From Bordetella bronchialis (lineage in GTDB: Bacteria > Pseudomonadota > Gammaproteobacteria > Burkholderiales > Burkholderiaceae_B): DNA of 64,000 nucleotides. Below, piece after piece: positions 33,673 to 43,010 of this stretch. Where the stretch lies: contig NZ_CP016170.1 in the NCBI RefSeq assembly GCF_001676705.1, positions 4,464,001 through 4,528,000 of the forward strand. Reading direction: 5' to 3'. The position numbers and the translations under genes are program-made. The first letter of the stretch is position 1; each line of letters begins with the position of its first letter. A model generated the notes under the pieces. The model saw nothing but the letters and a program-made list of their open reading frames with translations. It did not search any database and was not told the origin of the DNA.

Positions 33673-34533
33673 TCACAGCATTTCGTTGACCCCGTTCGGG
33701 CCCATCTCCATGCTGAAGCCCTCTACCCCGCCCGCCGCCAATTCGGAACCCATCGCGGCGAGCGACTCTTCCCGGATCAAGCCCTTGAGCCGATGCACCA
33801 GTTCGACAAACTCCGGCGTGTCGAACATCGCGGCCGTGCGGGGCCGCGGAAGGGGCACCGGTATCTCGGCCTTGATCCGGCCCGGGCGGGCCGTCATGAC
33901 GTAGATGCGGTCCGACAGGAAGACCGCTTCCTCGATGTCGTGCGTGATGAAAAGCACCGACAGGCGGAAGCGTTGCCACATATTGGTCAGGATCTCCTGC
34001 ATGACGCTGCGGGTCTGGGTATCCAGGGCGCCAAAGGGCTCGTCCATCAGCAAGACGCGCGGATTCGCCGCCAGCGCGCGCACAATGCCTATGCGCTGTT
34101 TCATGCCGCCGGAGAGCTGGTCCGGATAGTGGTTCTCGAAGGCGAGCAGCCCGGCCAGGCCCAGCAGCGTACGCGCGGTGGACTCGCGCCTGCTGCGGTG
34201 GACGCCGGCCATCTTCAAGCCGAATTCGACGTTCTGCCGCACCCGCAGCCACGGAAACAGCGAGTACTGCTGGAAGACCACGCCACGCTCCGCGCCGGGC
34301 CGGCGGATCTCCGCATCATCTAGCGTGGCCTTGCCACGGCTCGGTCGGCTGAAGCCGGCCACGATGCTCAGGAGCGTGGACTTGCCGCAGCCCGATGGGC
34401 CGATCAGCGACACGAACTCGTGCGGCTCGACCGTCAGCGAAACATCCCGCACGGCCTCGGTCCCGGCATCGCCGGAGCCGAACACCACGCCGATGTTCCG
34501 GCACTCGATCCGTCCCTTCCCGGTGTCATTCAT
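33673..34533 (-). CDS. ABC transporter ATPase, nitrate/sulfonate/taurine type (AtsC/SsuB-like)
   Basis: 286 residues from ATG 34533, which overlaps the permease stop (ATGA). Walker A is GPSGCGKST, signature LSGGMKQR, Walker B VLLMDEPFGALD and switch H in THDIEEA, all typical of SsuB/TauB/NrtD ATPases. The ~25-residue C-terminal extension is rich in Gly/Glu/Met (ELAAGGVEGFSMEMGPNG). It works with the adjacent permease and receptor. The sulfatase gene follows 76 nt downstream. An ester-sulfate import role is inferred from the operon. Confidence 0.93.
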   Translation of the reverse strand: MNDTGKGRIECRNIGVVFGSGDAGTEAVRDVSLTVEPHEFVSLIGPSGCGKSTLLSIVAGFSRPSRGKATLDDAEIRRPGAERGVVFQQYSLFPWLRVRQNVEFGLKMAGVHRSRRESTARTLLGLAGLLAFENHYPDQLSGGMKQRIGIVRALAANPRVLLMDEPFGALDTQTRSVMQEILTNMWQRFRLSVLFITHDIEEAVFLSDRIYVMTARPGRIKAEIPVPLPRPRTAAMFDTPEFVELVHRLKGLIREESLAAMGSELAAGGVEGFSMEMGPNGVNEML

Positions 34534-35492
34534 TTGCGCGCTCCCTTGGCATATGACAGCCATGGCATCAGCGCGCCCCCGACCAGCCGGATCGCCCCGC
34601 TGCAAAGGAGACCGAGGGCACCGATCGTGATCATGCCCAGGACGATGGCCGGATAGTTGACCAGCGAATAGGCTTCCCAGGTGTAGTAGCCCACGCCGTA
34701 CTGGCCCGAAATCATCTCCGCCGCGATGAGCGATACCCAGGCGACGCCCATGCCTACCGCCAGCCCGGTGAAGATGTTCGGCAGCACACCGGGCAGGATC
34801 ACATGCCGGAACAGCTTGGCCTCGCTGGCGCCCAGGCAGCGGCCAGCCCGCAGCAATACGCCGTCGAGCGACTCCACGCCGTCCACCGTGTTCAGCAATA
34901 TCGGATAGAAGGCGCCGATGAAGGTGATGAAGGCGATGGACGATTCGGTCGTCGGCCACAGCATGATGGACATCGGCACCCATGCGATCGCCGGAATCGG
35001 GCGCAGCACTTCCAGCGCCGGCATGAAAAGCCGCCGTACGGCGCCATAGCTGCCAATCAGCAGGCCCAGGCCCACGCCGGCTATCGTCGCGATGAAAAAG
35101 CCCACCAGGATGCGGCGCAGGCTGTTCAACACGTTGGTGGCGTAGGTGTCCGTGGCCAGTACGTGCCCGGCTTCACGCAGTACGTCCCACGGCGTCGGCA
35201 CATTCTTGAACCGTACATAGAACTCCACCCGGTAATGGGTGCCCAGGTACCACACCAGCAGCAGCGCGCCGATGGAGATCGCCGCGCAGGCCAGCCTGAC
35301 GCCGTACGCGCGCGTCTTGCGCAATGCCGCCGCGCCCGCGCGGTGCCTGCCTGGCAGCTGCGCCACAGGGGCTTCGCCCGGCGCGCGCGCAGCTGCCGGC
35401 CGCGACGGCCCCGACGGGCCGCGCATGGACGGCGCATGGCCCGAGGATGAAGATGTATCGTGCTTGGCGTCCAGATCCAGGGAGTGGTCCAT
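34530..35492 (-). CDS. ABC transporter permease, nitrate/sulfonate/taurine type (AtsB/SsuC-like)
   Basis: 320 residues from ATG 35492. The first ~75 residues are hydrophilic and Ser/Pro/Ala/Arg-rich, an unusual cytosolic N-terminal extension. Then come six or so membrane segments and the EAA loop ASEAKLFRHVILPGVLPNIFTGL. The start is one nucleotide after the receptor stop codon, and the stop overlaps the ATPase start. Membrane part of the importer with the flanking genes. Confidence 0.9.
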   Translation of the reverse strand: MDHSLDLDAKHDTSSSSGHAPSMRGPSGPSRPAAARAPGEAPVAQLPGRHRAGAAALRKTRAYGVRLACAAISIGALLLVWYLGTHYRVEFYVRFKNVPTPWDVLREAGHVLATDTYATNVLNSLRRILVGFFIATIAGVGLGLLIGSYGAVRRLFMPALEVLRPIPAIAWVPMSIMLWPTTESSIAFITFIGAFYPILLNTVDGVESLDGVLLRAGRCLGASEAKLFRHVILPGVLPNIFTGLAVGMGVAWVSLIAAEMISGQYGVGYYTWEAYSLVNYPAIVLGMITIGALGLLCSGAIRLVGGALMPWLSYAKGARK

Positions 35493-35493
35493 G

Positions 35494-36936
35494 TCAGTTC
35501 CCCCCCTTGCCTGCCGCGTCCAGCGCCCGCGCATAGTCGATTACGCTGGCGCTCGACTTTGCCGCGGCGGCCTGCGCGTCGCGCTTCAGCAGGAATGCCT
35601 GGATATCGGCGTCTCCGCCTTCCGCGCGGGCCTGGGTATAGAACGCGTCGCCGGCGAACAGCTTGACGCCGAGCGCCTTGTCCGTCAGGTACACCGCGTT
35701 CAGCTGCCGTCCTTGCGCGCGATAGCGGTTCACGGCACGTAGCGTGCAAGCCGCGGTGCTGAAGGAAACGACGGGTCCGTCCCGCAGCCATATCTGCCCG
35801 GCCTGCGAGGGATCGGCGATCGCGGTATTGCACACCGTATCCGTGCCCTGCACGGTGTAGTTCGCGAAGCTGGCCAGCTGCCTGTCGTAATCCAGGCCCG
35901 CTTCCTTGAAGGCCTGCCGCACGAAGGTGTCATTGACCCATTTGTCGATGTCCAGGTCCTTCACCATGTTCAGCTTCTTGAGTACGGCATAGTCCGTCTT
36001 CAGCGCCTGCACCCACTTGGGCTTGATGGTCGGATCCAGCGTATGGATGCCGCCGGGCCCCAGGAACATGTAGACCACTTCCTTGTCGACTTTGGTCCAG
36101 GACTGGATTTTTTCCGCCGCCTGGGCGGGATCGCGGCGTACCCAGTCATTCGCCTCCATCAGGGCCCGTATGTAGGCGGTGACGATCTCCGGGTATTTCT
36201 CGCCGAAATCCTTGCGTATGACGACGCCGTGGAATGTCGGCTGGCCGGTTTCCACGCCGTCGAAGATCTTGCGTGCGTAGCCGCGAAAGGGCAGCAGCTC
36301 GGCGAAGGGAACGAAGTCGGCGTGCCCGTCGATCCGGTGCTCCTGGATGCTGGTGCTGCCAACCTCGGGCGACTGGTTGGAGAGCGCGAAGTAGTCCGGC
36401 GGCAGGTGGCGATTCTGCAGAGCGGCCAGCAGCATGCCGTGCGCGGCGGAACCGAAGGGCACGGACACGCGCTTGCCCTTCAGGTCGGCCAGGTCGTAAT
36501 AGGGGGAATCCTTGGGCACGACCAGGCCATTGCCGCCGCCGAGCGCGTTGTACGCGATCACGGCTACCAGCTCCGTGTCGTTGCCCGTGGCATGCCCGGT
36601 CGCGCCGTTCACCAGGAGCGGATAATCGCCCATCATGCCGATCTGCAGATTGCCCGCGACCATGCCATTGGTGATCGGCGGCCCCGACGTGGCGTTCTGC
36701 CACGTCACGCGATAGGTGACGTCCTTGTATTTGCCCGTCCTGGGCAGATGTTTGTCCAGCAGGCCGAGCTGCTTGAGCACGACCCCCGCGGTGACCGTAT
36801 TGGTCGTCGTGTCCTGCGTGCCTATGCCAATGTCGATGGTATTCGCACGTGAAGCGCCGCCCCACAGCAGCACGGCCGCGATAGCCAACGGTAAGGCACT
36901 GTGTAACCCATGGTCGATCCAATCTCTGATTCGCAT
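35494..36936 (-). CDS. ABC transporter periplasmic receptor for sulfate esters or sulfonates (AtsR-like)
   Basis: 480 residues from ATG 36936 (AAGG 7 nt upstream); an ATG at 36963 would add 9. Signal peptide: SALPLAIAAVLLWGGASRA. The mature part has NrtA/SsuA-type features (VTAGVVLKQLGLLDKHLP, GMMGDYPLLVNG, DLADLKGKRVSVPFGSAAHGMLL) but is about 150 residues longer than SsuA, closer in size to AtsR of pseudomonad arylsulfate uptake. It is the first gene of a six-gene operon: receptor, permease, ATPase, arylsulfatase, maturase, SulP. It is divergent from a GntR-type regulator. Confidence 0.88.
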   Translation of the reverse strand: MRIRDWIDHGLHSALPLAIAAVLLWGGASRANTIDIGIGTQDTTTNTVTAGVVLKQLGLLDKHLPRTGKYKDVTYRVTWQNATSGPPITNGMVAGNLQIGMMGDYPLLVNGATGHATGNDTELVAVIAYNALGGGNGLVVPKDSPYYDLADLKGKRVSVPFGSAAHGMLLAALQNRHLPPDYFALSNQSPEVGSTSIQEHRIDGHADFVPFAELLPFRGYARKIFDGVETGQPTFHGVVIRKDFGEKYPEIVTAYIRALMEANDWVRRDPAQAAEKIQSWTKVDKEVVYMFLGPGGIHTLDPTIKPKWVQALKTDYAVLKKLNMVKDLDIDKWVNDTFVRQAFKEAGLDYDRQLASFANYTVQGTDTVCNTAIADPSQAGQIWLRDGPVVSFSTAACTLRAVNRYRAQGRQLNAVYLTDKALGVKLFAGDAFYTQARAEGGDADIQAFLLKRDAQAAAAKSSASVIDYARALDAAGKGGN

Positions 36937-37296
36937 GATGAAACCTTGGTGATTGATCGACATGAACGGGTCGATACGCCGCCCATGCCGGACAGTGACA
37001 ACATCAGTGGATATAACTCGTCAGTACAAGCACTGCTGACTGATGCAAAACCCATGCCAGTGACCCTTCTCCCTGGCGCTCCCGATGCCGTCCTGCAATC
37101 CGCGACTTCTTTCGCTCCACAACGGTGCCGCGCGTCGTCGACTGGTGCATGACCGTCTCGGCTTGGTGCACGCATGCGGGTATGAATCAGCGCGCCCGCC
37201 ACGGCAAGTACCGCGACATATCGACAATGCGAGGCCGGCGACGACGGGCAGGGACCGTGCGCGTCCCCTGCGGCATCGCCGATAGACGGGCGCATG
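36937..37296. other. Divergent intergenic region, no gene seen
   Basis: About 360 nt upstream of the sulfate-ester operon. Composition is lower in GC near 36,990-37,060 (CATCAGTGGATATAACTCGTC), a likely promoter area for the leftward operon. No gene or terminator recognised. Confidence 0.5.
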
Positions 37297-37363
37297 TTAT
37301 GACATGTTATGGCTACCGTCAATGGCGCCCATGGGTACGTGGGCATATCAGGTTATGACATAA
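37297..37363. promoter_or_regulatory. Paired TTATGACATAA operators before the GntR/UTRA gene
   Basis: TTATGACATAA (37353-37363) is a perfect palindrome around one base. TTATGACATGT (37298-37308) is an imperfect copy 55 nt upstream (centre to centre), about five helical turns. The downstream site overlaps a possible -10 (CATAAT) of the regulator gene. This suggests autoregulation, and control of the divergent sulfate-ester operon if its promoter lies nearby. Confidence 0.65.
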
Positions 37364-37434
37364 TCCGCGATGTGCCTGTACCCCGGCAGGCGCGGTCCTA
37401 TAATCCGACGTCCCGGCTGCCCGTAGACCCCCTT

Positions 37435-38229
37435 ATGCCCACCCGCTCATCGACCCCGCAGGCCAGCTATACCGCGCTTGGGCCGCATTCCCATGTGCCG
37501 CTTTATCAGCAGATCAAGGACACCCTGCGCGCCGGCATCCTGAACGGGCAATATCCGCCCCACAGCCGCGTGCCGTCGGAAAGCGAACTGCAGGAGATGT
37601 TCGAGGTCAGCCGCATCACGATCCGCCAGGCCCTGGGCGACCTTCAAAAGGAAGGCCTGATATTCAAGGTGCACGGCAAGGGGTCTTTCGTATCGCAGCC
37701 GAAGGCGGTGCAGAACATCACTTCCCTGCAGGGCTTCGCCGAAGCCATGTCGAGCGAAGGCCAGGAGATCGTCAACCGCGTCGTGTCCTTCGATTTCGTC
37801 GCCGCCAACGCGCAGGTGGCCGCCAGGCTGGCGGTGGAAGAAGGCGCCACCGTGGCCGAGATCCATCGCGTGCGCCTGCTCAACCGGCAGCCTACCTCCT
37901 ACGAAGTCACTTACCTGCCCGAGTCGCTGGGAAAGAAGCTGCAGCGGGCGGATCTGGTCACGCGGGACATTTTCCTTATTCTGGAAAACGACTGCGGCAT
38001 CGCGCTGGGCAGCGCCGACCTGGCGATCGAGGCCATACCCGCGCCGCCGGCCGTCGCGCGGGCCCTGGGCATGAAGAAAGACCAGCCCGCCTTGCGCGTC
38101 GAGCGCCTGACCTACGACAGCGCGCTGCGCCCGGTCGACTACGAAAACCTCTATTTCAAGGGTGGCGAGTTCCAGTACCGCCTGCGCCTGGACCGCAAGC
38201 GCCCGGCAAAGACCACGCGCCGCGCCTGA
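37435..38229 (+). CDS. GntR-family regulator, HutC subfamily (UTRA domain)
   Basis: 264 residues from ATG 37435. Residues ~20-90 are the winged HTH (VPLYQQIKDTLRAGILNGQY, then VPSESELQEMFEVSRITIRQALGDLQKEGLIFKVHGKGSFVS). The C-terminal UTRA domain has the VAEIHRVRLLNRQPTSYEVTYLPESLG and VERLTYDSALRPVDYENLYFKGGEFQYRLRL blocks. HutC-type regulators sense small acids, sugars or amino compounds. Divergence from the sulfate-ester operon makes it the local regulator, so its ligand may be a sulfate ester or the alcohol/phenol released. Confidence 0.93.
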   Translation: MPTRSSTPQASYTALGPHSHVPLYQQIKDTLRAGILNGQYPPHSRVPSESELQEMFEVSRITIRQALGDLQKEGLIFKVHGKGSFVSQPKAVQNITSLQGFAEAMSSEGQEIVNRVVSFDFVAANAQVAARLAVEEGATVAEIHRVRLLNRQPTSYEVTYLPESLGKKLQRADLVTRDIFLILENDCGIALGSADLAIEAIPAPPAVARALGMKKDQPALRVERLTYDSALRPVDYENLYFKGGEFQYRLRLDRKRPAKTTRRA

Positions 38230-38241
38230 GGCGCCGGCGGC

Positions 38242-39252
38242 CTATCCGGCGACGGTATCCCGCTCCACCAGCACGCAAGGGACCACGACGTCCCGCGCGC
38301 GCAGCTCACCGCGCATCTGCTCCAGCAGCAGCGCCACCGTGGCGTCCACCATGGGGCCCACGCATTGCCGCACGGTCGTGAGCCGGTAGGCCGCCCACGC
38401 CGCCTGCGGGACGTCGTCGAAGCCAATCACGGCCACCTGCCCCGGCACGCGCAGCCCCAGCTCCTGCCGCAACACGCCCAGGGCCGCGATGGCCATGTGG
38501 TCATTGGCCGCGAAAATAGCATCGGGAGCGCCTGGGCCGGCGAACATGCGGCGTACGGCCGCCTGGGCGGCCTCGAAGCTGTAGTCGCCTGCTTCCCGCC
38601 TTGCCACTTGCCGGCCGCTTTCCGCCAGGCGCTGGATGAAGCCGCGTTCGCGCTCGCGGCTGGTGGACGACGCCTCCAGCCCGGCCAGGAAACCGGGACG
38701 GCGATAGCCGCGTGCCAGCAGCAGCTCGGCGGCCATGCGTCCGCCCGCCACATTGTCCGAGCTCACCGAACTGGTGGCATGGCGCGCCAGGCCGCCCAGG
38801 TCGGACACGCGGTTGAATTGCACCACGGGTACGCCGATGTCGGCGCAACTGTGCGCCAGCGTGGGCGTCAGCATGGCGGAGGCCAGCACGATACCGTCCA
38901 CCTGGTACTGCAGAATGTCGGCCAGCACGCCATCCGCGGCCTCGTCCATCTCGGCGATGAACACCAGTACGTGGTAGCCCTCTTTCTGCAGGCGCTGCGA
39001 CAGCAGCTGCATCACCAGTGGATAGAACTGGTTCTCCAGGTAGCTCATGACCAGCGCCACGATCCGGCTTTGCCGCGTGATCAGGCTGCGCGCCATGGCA
39101 TTGGGTCGGTACCCCAGCCGCTGCGCCGCGGCCAGCACCTTGCGCCGCGTTTCCTCCGAGACGCTGGCGCCCGGCGTGAACGTGCGGCTGACGGCGGATT
39201 GCGAGACCCGTGCCAGGGCGGCGACGTCCTGCGCGCGCGGGCCGGCCTTCAT
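38242..39252 (-). CDS. LacI-family transcriptional regulator (left of pair)
   Basis: 336 residues from ATG 39252, overlapping the SDR stop by 4 nt. N-terminal LacI HTH (AQDVAALARVSQSAVSRTFTPGASVSEETRRKVLAAAQRLGYRPNAMARSL) and hinge helix are complete. The periplasmic-binding-like sensor has VALVMSYLENQFYPLVMQLL, VVQFNRVSD and VIGFDDVPQAAWAAY. It is the last gene of the operon that also encodes the SDR and the HisD-like enzyme. The palindromes at 41388-41405 or 41627-41640 are its probable sites. The longer open frame upstream lies in the SDR gene. Confidence 0.93.
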   Translation of the reverse strand: MKAGPRAQDVAALARVSQSAVSRTFTPGASVSEETRRKVLAAAQRLGYRPNAMARSLITRQSRIVALVMSYLENQFYPLVMQLLSQRLQKEGYHVLVFIAEMDEAADGVLADILQYQVDGIVLASAMLTPTLAHSCADIGVPVVQFNRVSDLGGLARHATSSVSSDNVAGGRMAAELLLARGYRRPGFLAGLEASSTSRERERGFIQRLAESGRQVARREAGDYSFEAAQAAVRRMFAGPGAPDAIFAANDHMAIAALGVLRQELGLRVPGQVAVIGFDDVPQAAWAAYRLTTVRQCVGPMVDATVALLLEQMRGELRARDVVVPCVLVERDTVAG

Positions 39253-40016
39253 GCCGCCGTCCAGCCGCCGTCCAGCATCAAGGCGCTGCCCGTCATCAGG
39301 CTGGACGCATCGCTGGCCAGGAAAAGCACGGCGCCCATGACTTCGTCCAGGCGGCCGACGCGCCCCAGCGCGATACGGTCCGTGACCCACTGGCGGAAGC
39401 CGGGCTGCTGGAACATCGGTGCCGTCAGCGGCGTATCGATGAAGGTGGGACACAGGGTGTTGACTCGGATGCCGTGCGGCCCCAGCTCCCAGGCCAGGGC
39501 CCTGGTCATGCCTTCCAGAGCGTGCTTGCTGGCGCAGTACAGGGCCCGCCCAGGGCTGCCGACGTGCCCCATCTGCGAAGACACATTGACGATGGCGCCT
39601 GGCCGCCCCTGTGCCAGCAGGCGGCGGGACACCGCCCGGCTGGTATAGAAGGCGGCCTTCACGTTCAAGTCGAGCACCGCGTCGATGTCGTCGTCGCCCT
39701 GCTCGGCCAACAGGCGCGGCCGGTTCATGCCGGCGTTGTTCACCAATACGTCATAGGGCTCACCCTGCGCGACGGCGGCGTCGACCTGGGCCGGCCGGGT
39801 GATGTCCAATACCCGGTAGTCGCAGGAAAGCCCCTCCGCGCGCAGGGCGTCGCGGACTTCGCGCAGCGCGGTCTCGCGGCGCGCCGCCAGGGTGACATGG
39901 GCGCCGGCACGGGCGAGCGCGGTGGCGGCCGCCATGCCCAGGCCGCCGCTGGCGCCGGTGACGAACGCCCGGCGTCCATCCAGGCGAAAACTCGGACTCG
40001 CCGGCAATATCGTCAT
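39249..40016 (-). CDS. Short-chain dehydrogenase/reductase
   Basis: 255 residues from ATG 40016. Cofactor motif TGASGGLG (TGxxxGxG), NNAG in VLVNNAGMN, catalytic Ser in VNVSSQMG and YxxxK in [10 protein letters not shown]; the C-terminal [10 protein letters not shown] is typical of classical SDRs. It is joined to both neighbours by ATGA overlaps. With the HisD-family enzyme upstream it may oxidise an alcohol in two steps. A sulfonate pathway of the HpsN/HpsO kind is one possibility, but nothing in the SDR itself fixes the substrate. Confidence 0.92.
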   Translation of the reverse strand: MTILPASPSFRLDGRRAFVTGASGGLGMAAATALARAGAHVTLAARRETALREVRDALRAEGLSCDYRVLDITRPAQVDAAVAQGEPYDVLVNNAGMNRPRLLAEQGDDDIDAVLDLNVKAAFYTSRAVSRRLLAQGRPGAIVNVSSQMGHVGSPGRALYCASKHALEGMTRALAWELGPHGIRVNTLCPTFIDTPLTAPMFQQPGFRQWVTDRIALGRVGRLDEVMGAVLFLASDASSLMTGSALMLDGGWTAA

Positions 40017-41332
40017 GCCTCCCCCTGCACCGGCTGGTACCACGGCAGTCCGGGACGATTACCGTAGCGGCGCACGCGGATATTGGCCTGTTCGCCATGT
40101 CCGGCGAAGTTCTCCATATGGCACAGCCGCGAGCAATAGGCGCCGATGGCGGCGCTGGCTTCATCGGTCAGCACACGCTGGTACGTGCAGGTCTTGAGGA
40201 ACTTGCCGACCCACAGGCCGCCGGTATATCGCGCGTTGCGATTGGTGGGCAGCGTGTGGTTGGTCCCGATGACCTTGTCGCCGAAGCTGACGTTGGTGCG
40301 CGGCCCCAGGAACAGGGCGCCGTAGTTCGTCATGTTCCGCAGGAAATGGTCCGGGTCGCGCGTCATTACTTGCACGTGCTCGAAAGCCAGCTCGTCGGCG
40401 ACACGCACCATCTCGTCCAGGCTGTCGCAGACGATGACCTCGCCGCAATCGTTCCAGCTTTGCCGCGCGATGGCGGCGGTGGGCAGCGTTTGCAGTTGCC
40501 GCTCGATTTCCGTCAATGTCGCGCGCGCCAGCGCTTCGCTGTCGGTCAGCAGGATCGCTGGAGAAGTCGGACCGTGCTCGGCCTGGCCCAGCAGATCGAC
40601 GGCGCACAACTCCCCGTCCACGCTATCGTCGGCGATGACCAGGGTTTCCGTCGGACCGGCGAACAGGTCGATGCCGACGCGGCCATACAGCTGGCGCTTG
40701 GCTTCCGCCACGAACATATTGCCGGGCCCCACCAGCATATCGACAGGCGGCACGCTGGCGGTTCCCACCGCCATGGCGACCACGGCCTGCACGCCGCCCA
40801 GCACCAGGATCTCGTCGGCGCCTGCCATGTCCATCGCGGTGACGATGGCGGGATGGGGGCGGCCCTGGTATGGAGGCGCGGTCGATACGACGCGCGGCAC
40901 GCCCGCCACCTTGGCGGTGAGCACGCTCATGTGGGCGGACGCGATCATGGGGTATTTTCCGCCCGGGATGTAGCAGCCCACGGCATTGACCGGGATGTGC
41001 TTGTGGCCCAGCACGACGCCGGGATGGGTTTCGACTTCGACGTCCTGCATGGACGCACGCTGGATGCGCGCGAAATTGCGGATCTGCGCCTGGGCGAAAG
41101 CGATATCGTCGATCTCGCGCTGCGACAGCTGGCGGCGCGCCTGCGCGATCTCGTCCCGGCTGAGGCGGAAGTCGGCAGGATCCCAGTTGTCGAACTTGCG
41201 GCTGTACTCGCGTACCGCATCGTCGCCGCGTGTTTCGATGTCCCGGATGATGGCTTCCACGGTGGCGCGCACCTTGGCGTCGCTGTCGGTCTTGACTTCC
41301 GCGGTACGGCCGCGTTTCAGATAACGGATCAT
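40013..41332 (-). CDS. Histidinol-dehydrogenase-family alcohol dehydrogenase (sulfopropanediol dehydrogenase HpsN-like)
   Basis: 439 residues. HisD fold blocks present: [70 protein letters not shown] (zinc-ligand Gln/His) and the catalytic Glu-His of TNHTLPT. The MIRYLKRG start and the absence of any his-operon neighbour are more like the HisD paralogues described as (R)-sulfopropanediol 3-dehydrogenase (HpsN) than like histidine biosynthesis. First gene of the leftward operon. The HpsN assignment is by subfamily resemblance only, since no sulfolactate or sulfonate genes lie beside it. Confidence 0.8.
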   Translation of the reverse strand: MIRYLKRGRTAEVKTDSDAKVRATVEAIIRDIETRGDDAVREYSRKFDNWDPADFRLSRDEIAQARRQLSQREIDDIAFAQAQIRNFARIQRASMQDVEVETHPGVVLGHKHIPVNAVGCYIPGGKYPMIASAHMSVLTAKVAGVPRVVSTAPPYQGRPHPAIVTAMDMAGADEILVLGGVQAVVAMAVGTASVPPVDMLVGPGNMFVAEAKRQLYGRVGIDLFAGPTETLVIADDSVDGELCAVDLLGQAEHGPTSPAILLTDSEALARATLTEIERQLQTLPTAAIARQSWNDCGEVIVCDSLDEMVRVADELAFEHVQVMTRDPDHFLRNMTNYGALFLGPRTNVSFGDKVIGTNHTLPTNRNARYTGGLWVGKFLKTCTYQRVLTDEASAAIGAYCSRLCHMENFAGHGEQANIRVRRYGNRPGLPWYQPVQGEA

Positions 41333-41387
41333 GGCTGCGGTGCCTCCTTCGGGCTGTTCATGGATGCCGGGTGGCTAACATCCAGGC

Positions 41388-41405
41388 TTTGCATACGTAT
41401 GCAAA
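41388..41405. promoter_or_regulatory. LacI-type operator TTTGCATACGTATGCAAA
   Basis: A perfect 18-bp palindrome with the central CG common in LacI-family operators, 55 nt before the HisD-like gene start. It lies in the divergent region between the two LacI-terminated operons. Confidence 0.8.
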
Positions 41406-41615
41406 TAAGGGATAACCCGCGTGTGCGCGCGGTGCGATGCCAGCCGCGGATCCGCCGGGAAAACCCTCATAGCCGCTAGTCCACGCTTCGTTAAGAATTC
41501 GAATTCACCGCAGCACTACCCAACGCTGCCTCCGCCGTCTACCCCGGTCCTCCCCTAAATCCGCGTCCAAAATCCGGCCCCGCGCATCGCGCCGCTTCGT
41601 CGGAAACCCGCAAAC

Positions 41616-42989
41616 ATGCCCAATTCTGAATACGTATTCAAAATTTCCGACATCGACGTGCTGCTGAAACAACCGCTGGGGGCGCGCCCGCCTCTCGTGG
41701 ACCGGGCGCAAGGCGTCTACATCTACGACACCGCCGGGCGCGAGTACCTGGACGGCTCCGGCGGCGCGATGACGGTATCGATCGGCCATGGCGTGCGGGA
41801 GGTGCTGGACGCCATGCATGCCCAGGCCGAGAAAGCCTGCTTCACGTATCGCACCCACTTCACCAACGCGGCGGCCGAAACGCTGGCACGGACGCTGGTC
41901 GATCTGGCCCCCGCCGGCATCAGCCACGCGTTCTTCGTCAACAGCGGATCGGAAGCCACGGAACTGGCACTGCGTACGGCACGGCAGTACTGGCGCGACC
42001 GCGGCCGGCCCGGCAAGGCGCACGTCCTGGGACGCGCCATCAGCTACCACGGCATGACCATGGGCGCCCTGTCCATGTCCGGCCATACCGCGCGGCGCGC
42101 CGACTATGGCGATCTGCTGCACACCTTCGCGGTGGCGCCGCCGCCCTACCCCTACCGCTTCCCCCTGTCCGGCCGGGATGCCGAGGGCCACGGCGCCATG
42201 GTGTGGGACCGCATCCTGCGCGAATACGGCGCGGACAAGGTGGCCGCGGTCATCGTGGAGCCGGTCGTGGGCGCGGCGGGCGGAGCCCTGACGCCGGAGA
42301 TCGGCTACCTGCGCACGCTGCGGGAAATCTGCGACCGCCATGAAGTGCTATTGATTTCCGATGAAGTAATCACCGGCATGGGCCGGACCGGCACGTGGTT
42401 CGGATGCGACCACGATGGCATCGCGCCGGACATGATCGCCACCGGCAAGGGCATGACCTCGGGCTATACGCCGATGGGCGCCGTGCTGTTCCACCAGCGC
42501 ATCGTCGAAACCTTCGCCGCCACCGGCAAGACCGTCCCGTTCGGCCATACCTTCAGCGCCAACCCGCTGTCCGCCGCCACCTGCCTGGCGGTGGTCGACT
42601 ACATGCGCAAGAACGACGTACTGGCCAATGTGGCGGCGCGCGCCAGGCAGATGGAAGCCGGGCTGCGCCGGCTGGCGGACCGCTTTCCATGGATCGCCGA
42701 CATACGCGGCCGCGGTCTGATGTGGGGCTTCGAGTTCGTTACGGATCCCGTCGCCCGTACGCCGCCCGACCCGGCGCTCAACGCCAACACACGCTTCACC
42801 GCGCACTGCTTCGACGCGGGCCTGATCGTTTATACGGCGGGCATCGCGCCGCTGAACAACGCCACGCTGCTTGCCCCGCCGCTGGTCATTACCGAGGCGG
42901 AAATGCAGGACCTGCTGGCCCGGCTGGAGCGGGGGCTGACCACCTTCGGCGCCGAGATGGGATACGCAGACCACAACGCCGCGCACTGA
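41616..42989 (+). CDS. Class III (omega) aminotransferase
   Basis: 457 residues, PLP fold-type I. Motifs: NSGSEATELALR (phosphate-binding Ser), SYHGMTMGALSMSG, LLISDEVITGMGRTG (Asp to pyridine N) and the Schiff-base lysine in MIATGKGMTSGYTPMG. It probably transfers an amino group from an omega-amino acid or amine to pyruvate or 2-oxoglutarate. The second palindromic operator (41627-41640) overlaps codons 4-9. First gene of the seven-gene rightward operon with an importer and an amidase-like enzyme. Confidence 0.92.
   Translation: MPNSEYVFKISDIDVLLKQPLGARPPLVDRAQGVYIYDTAGREYLDGSGGAMTVSIGHGVREVLDAMHAQAEKACFTYRTHFTNAAAETLARTLVDLAPAGISHAFFVNSGSEATELALRTARQYWRDRGRPGKAHVLGRAISYHGMTMGALSMSGHTARRADYGDLLHTFAVAPPPYPYRFPLSGRDAEGHGAMVWDRILREYGADKVAAVIVEPVVGAAGGALTPEIGYLRTLREICDRHEVLLISDEVITGMGRTGTWFGCDHDGIAPDMIATGKGMTSGYTPMGAVLFHQRIVETFAATGKTVPFGHTFSANPLSAATCLAVVDYMRKNDVLANVAARARQMEAGLRRLADRFPWIADIRGRGLMWGFEFVTDPVARTPPDPALNANTRFTAHCFDAGLIVYTAGIAPLNNATLLAPPLVITEAEMQDLLARLERGLTTFGAEMGYADHNAAH
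41627..41640. promoter_or_regulatory. LacI-type operator TGAATACGTATTCA inside the aminotransferase start
   Basis: A perfect 14-bp palindrome sharing the ATACGTAT core with the site at 41388-41405, about 237 bp centre to centre. It sits within the first codons of the aminotransferase gene, so binding would act as a roadblock or form a loop. Another palindrome, GAATTCGAATTC, is at 41495-41506. Confidence 0.75.
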
Positions 42990-43010
42990 GCCGGCACTTT
43001 CAAGGGGAAC

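Noticed and set aside
40013..41332. Biosynthetic histidinol dehydrogenase (hisD)
   Set aside because: No his genes nearby, it shares an operon with an SDR and a LacI regulator, and the N-terminus resembles HpsN-type paralogues.
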